NCBI RefSeq assembly: GCF_010730575.1
Contig: NZ_AP022614.1
Span: 3,968,001-4,032,000 of the forward strand
DNA length: 64,000 bases
Source of the DNA: Mycobacterium parmense
GTDB lineage: Bacteria > Actinomycetota > Actinomycetes > Mycobacteriales > Mycobacteriaceae
Reading direction: 5' to 3'
Shown: piece by piece, positions 57,579 through 64,000 of the stretch
How positions within the stretch are numbered: position 1 is the first letter of the stretch
How the letters are laid out: each line of letters opens with the position of its first letter
Notes under the pieces: generated by a model
Seen by the model: only the letters and a program-made list of their open reading frames with translations
The model's database searches: none
Told to the model about the DNA's origin: nothing
Position numbers and translations under genes: made by a program

Positions 57579-58970
57579 TCAGTTGCCGGCGAAGCCCTTG
57601 TTGCGCATCAGAAAGTCCGCCAGGAATCCGTCGTGCGGGACCTCGGGGGCGGCGTGCAACGTCGGGCGGTCGCGGTAGACGTTGCTGACCGTCGGCTCGG
57701 CAAGCAGGTCGTCGATCAGCGTCTGGTCGTCGGTGATGGCCGCGACGACCAGGGAGCGCCGCAGCGGGCCGACGCCCGCGGCGCGCGACCAGGACGACAC
57801 CCACACGCACGGGAAGGGTAGCTCCACGTTGAGGTTGTCCGCATCCGGCGTGGTCAGGTGCACGGCCGGACGCAACGCGGCGTAGCCGGAGCCCAGCGAG
57901 GCGACCACCTGGTCGGCCCCGAGCAGCGGGGTCGACCCGGCCGCGCGGACCGCGAGGTGATCCGCCAGCGCTCGTGCCTTGTCGACGGGCTGCACGGGCA
58001 GGATCGCCCGCTCGTCGTCGGCGGGCAGCGGCTGGATCGTGGCCAACCGCTCCGCGAGCGCCCTGGCCAGCGGGGCGGGATCGCCCTCGTAGAGGACCGC
58101 GGTCGCGTTGACGCACGCCATCCCGCCGAGACCGGCGACCGACTCGACGATGAGGTCGAGGTGCTCACGCCAGTCGCGCTCGGCGGTGATCACGATCTTG
58201 GCGCGTCCGGGACCGTTGACCAGCACCGAGGGGTCTGCCGCGTATTTGTCGACCACGTCCTGGCCCCCGTACACCAGGGCCACGTCAGCCGAACGGATGA
58301 GTTCGTCGGCGCCGGCGTGGTCGCAGGGCAGGTATGCGGCGTCTTCGGTCCGGAACCCGGCCTCCCGCGCCGCATGCACCAGCCGGTGCGACGTGAGCGG
58401 CTCACGACGCGACGGACGTACCGCGACCCGGTACCCCAGCGCCAGCGCCTGCGGCCACAGCCCGTGCACGCCGGGGCCGTTGCCGGACGCATGGACGGCG
58501 AACACCTCGCCGCGCCGCGCCCACACCGCGCCGCCGCGGCTGCTGCGCTGGTCGCGCCAGTCCGGCACCGCGCCCACCGGCCGCGCCGGCCGCACCGCGC
58601 TGAAAGCGTGGGCCACCGCGTCGGCCACACCACGAGCCGCGGCGCGCGTCACCGCGATCGGCAAACCCGATATGCGGCTTGTCATTTCCACGTAGCCCTC
58701 GAAGTCCAGGCCCGCGATGACGCCGTTGGCGAAGATTTCGGCGGCACCCAACAACGCGGCTTCGCGCTCACCGGGCGGCAGCGGTGCGACCTTCCGCTGA
58801 GCCGCAAGGGTGCGCGAAATGAACAGCGGTGGAACGACGCTCAATTCCACGAGAGGTTGGCCTGCGGTGCCGGCGACGACCTCGCGGTTGCGGGTCCGGT
58901 AGTGCCCGCCGGCACCGAGCGCATCGACGAATACCGAATCGGTTGTCGCACTGGCCTGTTGGTCGCCCAT
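57579..58970 (-). CDS. Aldehyde dehydrogenase-superfamily acyl reductase (EhpG/LuxC-like)
   Basis: The 463-residue protein is a divergent ALDH with the NAD-binding VHASGNGPGVHG and VRPSRREPLTSHR, a VYGGQDVVDKYA segment and a candidate nucleophile Cys in GGMACVNATA near residue 285. It is the second gene of a pair with an AMP-ligase-like protein, separated by two bases. Such pairs activate a carboxylic acid and reduce it to the aldehyde, as LuxE/LuxC do or as proposed for EhpF/EhpG in phenazine tailoring. The substrate in this organism is unknown. Confidence 0.75.
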   Translation of the reverse strand: MGDQQASATTDSVFVDALGAGGHYRTRNREVVAGTAGQPLVELSVVPPLFISRTLAAQRKVAPLPPGEREAALLGAAEIFANGVIAGLDFEGYVEMTSRISGLPIAVTRAAARGVADAVAHAFSAVRPARPVGAVPDWRDQRSSRGGAVWARRGEVFAVHASGNGPGVHGLWPQALALGYRVAVRPSRREPLTSHRLVHAAREAGFRTEDAAYLPCDHAGADELIRSADVALVYGGQDVVDKYAADPSVLVNGPGRAKIVITAERDWREHLDLIVESVAGLGGMACVNATAVLYEGDPAPLARALAERLATIQPLPADDERAILPVQPVDKARALADHLAVRAAGSTPLLGADQVVASLGSGYAALRPAVHLTTPDADNLNVELPFPCVWVSSWSRAAGVGPLRRSLVVAAITDDQTLIDDLLAEPTVSNVYRDRPTLHAAPEVPHDGFLADFLMRNKGFAGN

Positions 58971-58972
58971 GG

Positions 58973-60079
58973 TCAGTAGACGCCTTCGATGACAGCCTCG
59001 CCTTCGAAGGTGGTGACCGGGTGCACCTCGGCGACGGAGTCGCTGAGCTGGCCCGCCGGCCCGGGCATGCGGATCGCCATGTCGCGCTCCAGGTTGTTCG
59101 GTATGAACATTCCCTTGCTTATGTGATTCATCACGACCTGGCCCCGCCGTCCGTAGGCCACCCGCTCACCGGTGTCGGGGTCCACCACCCAGAACACCAC
59201 GTAGGGGGTGCGCGGGTCGAAGACGAACGAATCGCCGTCGGCGGTGCGGGTGACCGCCTGGGACAGCACCATGGTGCTGCCGAAGGCCATGGTGATCGTG
59301 GTCTCCGGGAAGATGTCACGCAGCAGGTCGAGCGTGTCGGCGTCCACGTGGGCGCCGCTGAGCAACAGGTAGCGGATCTTGGCGTTGACCAGGTCCACCA
59401 ACTCGTCTCGGCGGGCGATCGCCTCGAGCAGCGGCGGCGTGGTGTGCAGGTTCGCGACGTTCTGCGTCCTCAACACGTGCGCGGCCTGTTCGAGGACGTG
59501 CTCGACGTAGGCGGCCACCGCGGCGGCTGCCCCGGGGCGGGCGGCGAGCTTCTTGACCCAGCGGGGGTCGATGTCGATCCCGTGAAAGACCGAGCCGAGG
59601 CGTTCGGAGACCAGCCGGGAGAAGTAGCCGACGCCGTGCGGCCCGCTTGGCATCAGGCACAGAAAGCCGCGGCCCGGCTGGAATCCACCGGCGGCGAAAT
59701 CCTCGGTCTGCCACTGAATGACCTGAGCGCACCAATCCGGCAGCTGCACGGTCCTTTTCGGGGCGCCGGTGGTGCCGCCCGACTCGAATATCTGGGGCAC
59801 CGGCGGCGTCGAGCTCTGCGAGCGGTACCCGCGCGGGATCAGGTCCTCCACCGCGACGTTGCGCAGCTCGTTGACGAGGTTGGGAAAAAGTCTCAGGTCC
59901 TCGAATGTGGTGATCTCCGTCAGCGGATCGAAGCCCAGCGTCTTCGCGGTCCGCAGCCAGAACGGTGAACCGGTGTCGGGGCCGAAATGCCAGGCGATCG
60001 CCGCGCGCAGGTAGGCCTCGGGTTCCGCCGGCGGCGCCGGTCGTGGGACGTCCAACAGCGAGAAGTCGATATCGGCCAC
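58973..60079 (-). CDS. AMP-ligase-like protein (EhpF/LuxE-like)
   Basis: The 368-residue protein is a short adenylating enzyme with the P-loop FESGGTTGAPKRT near residue 118 and MAFGSTMVLSQ near 270, but no separate C-terminal Lys domain of full length. It resembles the EhpF-type proteins annotated in actinobacteria as phenazine biosynthesis-like. It would activate an acid for transfer to, or reduction by, the ALDH partner next to it. It is the first gene of the pair. Confidence 0.75.
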   Translation of the reverse strand: MADIDFSLLDVPRPAPPAEPEAYLRAAIAWHFGPDTGSPFWLRTAKTLGFDPLTEITTFEDLRLFPNLVNELRNVAVEDLIPRGYRSQSSTPPVPQIFESGGTTGAPKRTVQLPDWCAQVIQWQTEDFAAGGFQPGRGFLCLMPSGPHGVGYFSRLVSERLGSVFHGIDIDPRWVKKLAARPGAAAAVAAYVEHVLEQAAHVLRTQNVANLHTTPPLLEAIARRDELVDLVNAKIRYLLLSGAHVDADTLDLLRDIFPETTITMAFGSTMVLSQAVTRTADGDSFVFDPRTPYVVFWVVDPDTGERVAYGRRGQVVMNHISKGMFIPNNLERDMAIRMPGPAGQLSDSVAEVHPVTTFEGEAVIEGVY

Positions 60080-60207
60080 GCCATCGATCCTGGCTGATCG
60101 CAGACCGGCCCGCCAGATCCGCCGCCCGCCGCCACGGCCGCGTCGCGCTCGAATCCGATTCGTTCACAGGCGGTTCCGTTCCCGTGCACGGCCCGTGCAC
60201 CGGCTGT

Positions 60208-60924
60208 TCAGTCGGCGCCGACGAGGGCGTCTTCGGCGTCCAGCATCTTTCGCCACTTCACCGTCTTGGCGTCGGCCTGGCGCACGAGCAGCGAAGCCGG
60301 AATCGTGGCCGCGGCAGCGGGATCCTGTCCGATGAAGCCGAGGACGCGGGCGACCTGATCGCAGCGATGTTCGACCAGCGAGTCGTAGTCGACGAGAAGC
60401 GGCGTGATCCCCCGGCGATGAAAGGACTGATCCCAGGAGGCTTCGTGGCGATCCAACATCCTTTCCAACCGGCGAATCCCTTCGCCGTCGAATTCCGGAT
60501 CGGGCCCCGCGGCGTTCGGGTTGACAACGCCGCGCCTGCGCCTGAACTCGTTGGTCGCCAATGCGCGGTAGAGCGAAATCGCCTGGCCGCGTCGATCAGG
60601 TCGAATCAGGCGAATGTAGTGCGCCCCCGGGAAGAAGTGCTCGAGTACCTGGTCGCTGTCGCCCGAGGCGCAGCCCGCGCGTACCAGAACCTGCAGGTGG
60701 CCCCAGAACAGTTTCACCCCGCACACGCCGTTGTCGGTCGCGAACTCCCTGATCCTCGCGGGCACATACTCGTCGAAGGGAACATCGCCGCGGAACTTCA
60801 GCCCGATCTCGGCAGGTCTACCCGCAATACCCGTGTGCGCCAGCGCCTCGCAGAGCAGATTGCTGCCCGATCGCGGGCTAGTCGCAATGACGTACGTGCA
60901 TTCCGTTGCCTTCGATGCGCTCAC
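60208..60924 (-). CDS. Stf0-like sulfotransferase
   Basis: The 238-residue protein has the PAPS motif ATSPRSGSNLLCEAL at its N-terminus, KLFWGHLQVLV, the 3'-phosphate motif IRLIRPDRRGQAISLYRA, and a C-terminal RQADAKTVKWRKM. These parallel M. tuberculosis Stf0, which sulfates trehalose. The start is uncertain: GTG 60924 fits Stf0 best, but GTG 61041 is in frame. It lies next to the HExxH protein and the radical SAM cluster. The acceptor may be a carbohydrate or, speculatively, the modified peptide. Confidence 0.75.
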   Translation of the reverse strand: MSASKATECTYVIATSPRSGSNLLCEALAHTGIAGRPAEIGLKFRGDVPFDEYVPARIREFATDNGVCGVKLFWGHLQVLVRAGCASGDSDQVLEHFFPGAHYIRLIRPDRRGQAISLYRALATNEFRRRRGVVNPNAAGPDPEFDGEGIRRLERMLDRHEASWDQSFHRRGITPLLVDYDSLVEHRCDQVARVLGFIGQDPAAAATIPASLLVRQADAKTVKWRKMLDAEDALVGAD

Positions 60925-61194
60925 GGCTCCACCCGCGGTGCCGAGTGGCGCGGTCGCCTCCAGCGCCCGCTCATCCTCGACGCAGCCTGCGGCGTTGGGG
61001 CGGCGAACACGCTCCAAGTATTCCGCGCCACCGCCGGCCACGCGAGCAGTGCCCGTTTGTCTGCCCGGCCGGCGACGATCCCGCGGTGGGTGCGCGCCAC
61101 CGCACCCGCTCCCGGCAGCGGGCTTTGTGGCTCGCGGCGACCACAGATCCTGCTACGGTGCTTCGCAGTTCGGCTTCGCGGAAGGGGCTGCCAC

Positions 61195-62340
61195 ATGCTT
61201 GGTGAGCGACCGGCCGTCGAGCCGGAAGCCTTCCCGGCGTCCAAGGTTCACCTCCTACCCGACGCGCTGCGGTGGGAGGACGTCTCGCGGGGGCGATTCG
61301 ACCCGGTGTTCGACGACTACGTTTCGCTCGTCGGCAACACACTGCACCGCGCCCTCGACGATGATCGAACACCGGAGGACGGTTTCGTCGGCAATCTCGC
61401 CGCCAAACTGCGATCCGTGCCGTCCCCCGATTTCCTTCGGGTGGCTCTGTCTCCCTGCTTCACCAGCCGCCTGCTCTGGCAGCCGGCCACGAGCGCCCGC
61501 GGGGCGTTGGAATTCTTGGACCGAGCCCTGCACGTCGAAGCGGTGATCAGCGGCAGAGAGCGAGCAGACTGCGACGCGTGGACAGCGCTGGGGGACGTGA
61601 AAGTCCTGCGGAGCGGCGAAATCCTGCGTGGGGTCGGTGTTCCCGGGTTGCCGCCCCTGGACTTCGACGGCCCCAACATCACGGACGACCTGCCCACCGG
61701 CGGCGCTGATCCGGCGCGGTTCGGGTCGCTGAGCGGTGCAGTCCGGCCCACGGTCATCGATCGGATCACCGTCGCCTGGGAGGAGATCACGGCCACGAGC
61801 GAGGCCGTCGCGGATTTCGTCGCGAAATTCGTCCAGGTGATCGTGCCGCGGTGCGATACTGCGCGCACGAGATTCTCGTCCGGCTCGTACCGGCAATACA
61901 TCGGCCGAGTGGTGATCGGAAACCCACATGCCGCCGGTGCCGGCCATGTCGCCCACGCCGAGGCTCTCGTCCACGAGGCCATTCACGCGCTGCTTTACAT
62001 GGCGCTTTATCCGGTGTCGTGGGGAGTTCGGGATCCTCGGGCATATCGGCCGGGCGAGCGGGTCGTGTCCCCATGGACGGGTGCACACCTTCAACTCAGT
62101 TCCTATCTGCAGGCATGCTTCGTCTGGTATGGACTGGTGCATTTCTGGGATCTCGCTCGTCAGGGCGAAACCTTCGGCGACGGCGATCGGGCGCGCTGCC
62201 GGAGGGATCGGGCGCTCGGCGGGTTCGTAGGGCCGCCGTTGCTCGACCTACTCGGCAGTGACAATCGCGCGCTCATCAGAGCGGACGTGGTCGACGCCGT
62301 CGAGTCGATCCAGGACCGGGTGTTGTCGCGCTTCGGGTGA
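61195..62340 (+). CDS. HExxH-motif protein, putative peptide-modifying enzyme
   Basis: The 381-residue protein starts at the ATG at 61195 with GGAAGGGG seven bases upstream. A zinc- or iron-type motif HEAIH is at 260-264 in EALVHEAIHALLYM, and a downstream SPW element with a hydrophobic helix (SYLQACFVWYGLVHFWDLA) follows. This layout resembles the HExxH proteins linked to radical SAM peptide maturases, some of which are alpha-ketoglutarate-dependent peptide beta-hydroxylases. The position where I would expect a third His carries Gln (YLQA). It is convergent with the radical SAM gene and overlaps its 3' end by 93 bp. Confidence 0.7.
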   Translation: MLGERPAVEPEAFPASKVHLLPDALRWEDVSRGRFDPVFDDYVSLVGNTLHRALDDDRTPEDGFVGNLAAKLRSVPSPDFLRVALSPCFTSRLLWQPATSARGALEFLDRALHVEAVISGRERADCDAWTALGDVKVLRSGEILRGVGVPGLPPLDFDGPNITDDLPTGGADPARFGSLSGAVRPTVIDRITVAWEEITATSEAVADFVAKFVQVIVPRCDTARTRFSSGSYRQYIGRVVIGNPHAAGAGHVAHAEALVHEAIHALLYMALYPVSWGVRDPRAYRPGERVVSPWTGAHLQLSSYLQACFVWYGLVHFWDLARQGETFGDGDRARCRRDRALGGFVGPPLLDLLGSDNRALIRADVVDAVESIQDRVLSRFG

Positions 62341-63525
62341 CGGCCGCGGTATCACAGACGGCGCGGGGGCCCCGGTCGAATCGGAGCAGGGTACGTCGAG
62401 ACCCATTCTGCGCTCGAGCCTCTCGATGACCACGTCGGCCACAGCCTGTATTTTGAACCGACACTTCATGGTCTGGGTCGCGACGAAGGTATCGTGCTCG
62501 GCGAGCTTATTGCTCGGGCAACCACCCCCGCAGACAGCGAAGTACGGGCATTGCTGCCGGCAGAGCTCGACGCCGGCCTGGACGTCGGCGCGCGCTCGCC
62601 GGAGCTGCGAATTCCCCGCGAAGTCAGACCACGAATCTTTGTGGACGTTGCCCCACGCGAAACGGCCGTACCTGGGGTGCACCTGACCGAGCAATTCCGG
62701 CGAAAATGTTGTCAGGTCGCCATCAGAATTGATGTTGATGATGGCACCGGGTCTGTTGTCGGTTTTGGTGACGTCGGTGTCCGGCGACGCGCTGAGATGG
62801 CGGCGCATGCCATCGAGCTCCCGGACCGAGATTGCGGGGTCCCTCTCTTGTAGATCCGCAATTCGGGACATGAAGTCGCGAAATGCCGACAGGTGCTCAC
62901 TCGCCGTCAGTGACGACTCCTCGTGCACGCCTTTACCCTCGTCGACATTGAATGCGACGCGTCTGATGCCATTGGAGCGATAGAACTCCCACATATCGTC
63001 GGGCGCACCCAGAGACCGCTCTGTCAGGACCGAAATAACGCCGAAAGCAACATCATGTTGGCGAAGTTTCGCTATTCCGCGCATGACACGATCGAAGGTC
63101 CCCCGGCCGGCACGATCGATCCGCTGCGAGTCATGGAGTTCACGCGGACCGTCGACACTGACACCGAGATGCACTGACCAGCGCTTGAAGAAATCACACC
63201 AGTCGTCGGTGATCAGGGTGGCGTTCGTTTGGAACGAATGCCGCACCGCCGGGGCCCCCGGCATCTCGGCGAAGCACGTGAACGCACGTTCGTAGAACGC
63301 TATCGGAACGGCCAGGGGTTCTCCGGCATGCCAGCAAACGGTGAGCGGCGGCGATTTGACCGGCACGTCGCGCAGGAACTTCGCGATCGCCTCGACGGTA
63401 TCGAAAGAAATCCGCTTTGTTTGCGAGCGGGTGCTGAGGTAACAGTAGGTGCAATCGATATTGCAGAACGGCGAAGCCTGGAGAATCAGAAGGCGAACGG
63501 GGTCGAGGGCATCCCCGTTATCCAC
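62248..63525 (-). CDS. Radical SAM/SPASM peptide maturase, GrrM/OscB-like
   Basis: The 425-residue protein starts at GTG 63525, eight bases after GAGGA. The radical SAM cluster motif is Cys21-x3-Cys25-x2-Cys28 in CNIDCTYC. WHAGEPL, QTNATLI and GVSVDGP follow, and the SPASM-like domain has cysteines 322, 326, 332, 336 and 355 around CPYFAVCGGGCPSNK. The internal wording matches the GrrM/OscB family, which forms cyclophane cross-links in precursor peptides. A tail of about 45 residues after Cys380 is not part of the fold and overlaps the HExxH gene. The precursor gene is 46 bp upstream. Confidence 0.88.
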   Translation of the reverse strand: MDNGDALDPVRLLILQASPFCNIDCTYCYLSTRSQTKRISFDTVEAIAKFLRDVPVKSPPLTVCWHAGEPLAVPIAFYERAFTCFAEMPGAPAVRHSFQTNATLITDDWCDFFKRWSVHLGVSVDGPRELHDSQRIDRAGRGTFDRVMRGIAKLRQHDVAFGVISVLTERSLGAPDDMWEFYRSNGIRRVAFNVDEGKGVHEESSLTASEHLSAFRDFMSRIADLQERDPAISVRELDGMRRHLSASPDTDVTKTDNRPGAIININSDGDLTTFSPELLGQVHPRYGRFAWGNVHKDSWSDFAGNSQLRRARADVQAGVELCRQQCPYFAVCGGGCPSNKLAEHDTFVATQTMKCRFKIQAVADVVIERLERRMGLDVPCSDSTGAPAPSVIPRPSPEARQHPVLDRLDGVDHVRSDERAIVTAE

Positions 63526-63571
63526 CGGCGAAATCCTCGTTTCGCACCGGACACATGTCGACCGTCGAGGC

Positions 63572-63736
63572 TTAGTCTACTGACTCGTCGAACTCGACCT
63601 CGTCGAAGCCCGCGACGAGGTCCTGTGGGGCATCCTTGAGGTCGACCGCGCCGCGTGCGTCCGCGAATGCCGACCTGATTCGGCGAATACGGGTTGCCGT
63701 GGTTATGTCGACAGTGTCTTCCACATGAATGGTCAT
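63572..63736 (-). CDS. Candidate RiPP precursor peptide
   Basis: The 54-residue peptide starts at the ATG at 63736 with GGAGAT six bases upstream. The first 40 or so residues (start MTIHVEDTVD) would be the leader. The C-terminus carries two tandem FDE motifs, in GFDEVE and FDESVD. Aromatic-x-acidic triplets are typical substrates for three-residue cyclophane formation. It is the first gene of a unit with the radical SAM maturase, and its small size and acidic end fit a substrate peptide. It has no glycine-rich repeats, unlike the cyanobacterial GrrA peptides. Confidence 0.75.
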   Translation of the reverse strand: MTIHVEDTVDITTATRIRRIRSAFADARGAVDLKDAPQDLVAGFDEVEFDESVD

Positions 63737-63887
63737 AGCGATCTCCGATCGAATTGGTCTGGGCGACAACGATGTCAGGGCAGGCACGTACGGCCGTAGA
63801 CTAAGGCCCGAAGGAAGCTATCCTCAGAACCTCCCACCACTGGAAGTTCAACCATCGAGCCAACAAACCCGACGGAAAGTAGCTGGG

Positions 63888-63920
63888 GTAATACTCGTAC
63901 CCGCCGGACGTGTTTGTCAA
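63888..63920 (-). promoter_or_regulatory. Possible promoter of the peptide cluster
   Basis: A perfect TTGACA (63920-63915 on the minus strand) is followed after 18 bases by GAGTAT, or after 21 by TATTAC. It would give a leader of about 150 nucleotides before the peptide gene. The -10 is weak. The remaining flank to the end of the window shows no gene. Confidence 0.3.
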
Positions 63921-64000
63921 TGGGTTATCTACGCGGTCAGCAAAGCGCCCGGCGGCAAGCCAAGGGACGCCGGCGATCCGCCCGCCCAGGGACGAGGCGC

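Noticed and set aside
62248-63525. Assignment of the radical SAM protein to FxsB (FxSxx-COOH) or MftC (mycofactocin) systems
   Set aside because: The internal motifs match GrrM/OscB better, and the peptide lacks both a C-terminal FxSxx signature and the terminal Val-Tyr of MftA.
63790-64000. Possible tRNA or start of a gene at the right end
   Set aside because: No cloverleaf with a canonical T-arm and no supported start codon could be found.

Overview
The window is high-GC actinobacterial chromosome and almost certainly comes from a Mycobacterium. It carries genes specific to or typical of that genus: a near-complete antigen 85C (fbpC), the L,D-transpeptidase LdtA with its catalytic Cys at residue 226, the Tat-exported F420-dependent Fgd2, the TreS/maltokinase pair, the giant P-type ATPase CtpI, a carboxylic acid reductase of the FadD9 type and several fadD/fadE genes. 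The species cannot be fixed from the sequence. There are no rRNA or tRNA genes, CRISPR arrays or recognisable insertion sequences.

Layout. From 1.7 to 34.4 kb the backbone follows, in reverse orientation, the M. tuberculosis order Rv0134 to Rv0116c as I remember it: ephF, an acetyltransferase, fgd2, fadE1, htdZ, fbpC, a YoaK-like protein, mak, treS, pepA, an F420-type PPOX protein, fusA2, fadD7, oxcA, oxyS, ldtA. Blocks not in that order interrupt it. They are a sulfotransferase/TetR/DUF1214/LLM/SRPBCC group and a DesA3-like desaturase with its reductase and TetR regulator (2.6-10.2 kb), a GAF-ANTAR regulator (12.8 kb), a phosphoesterase plus a MarR-controlled DrrAB-type ABC exporter (15.5-18.4 kb), and a citrate-lyase-like enzyme (25.5 kb). 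From 34.5 kb on there are a carboxylic acid reductase, a lipoprotein, a quinone reductase and a magnesium-type NRAMP operon preceded by an M-box riboswitch. These are followed by an acyltransferase, an ECF sigma factor, ctpI, an SDR/acyl-CoA-ligase pair, a cutinase and an ALDH/AMP-ligase pair resembling EhpG/EhpF.

The most unusual part is the right end (60.2-63.8 kb). A 54-residue peptide ending in two tandem Phe-Asp-Glu motifs sits directly upstream of a radical SAM/SPASM protein of the cyclophane-forming GrrM/OscB type. Beside them are an HExxH protein of the kind associated with RiPP modification and a Stf0-like sulfotransferase. I interpret this as a ribosomal peptide (RiPP) cluster whose combination of enzymes I do not recognise from a described system.

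A second notable element is the M-box leader (42182-42401, minus strand). It precedes a 27-codon reading frame, a 70-residue protein and an NRAMP-family transporter whose metal-site motifs are changed (DPGN to DAGG, MPH to APW). Both the RNA and the protein point to magnesium uptake.

How genes work together. TreS and Mak feed maltose-1-phosphate synthesis (GlgE pathway), FbpC and LdtA act on the cell envelope, and FadD7 with OxcA form an oxalate-to-formyl-CoA route probably controlled by OxyS. The desaturase and its reductase form one electron-transfer pair under a DesT-like repressor. Two independent carboxylate-reducing systems (the CAR and the EhpF/EhpG-like pair) are present.
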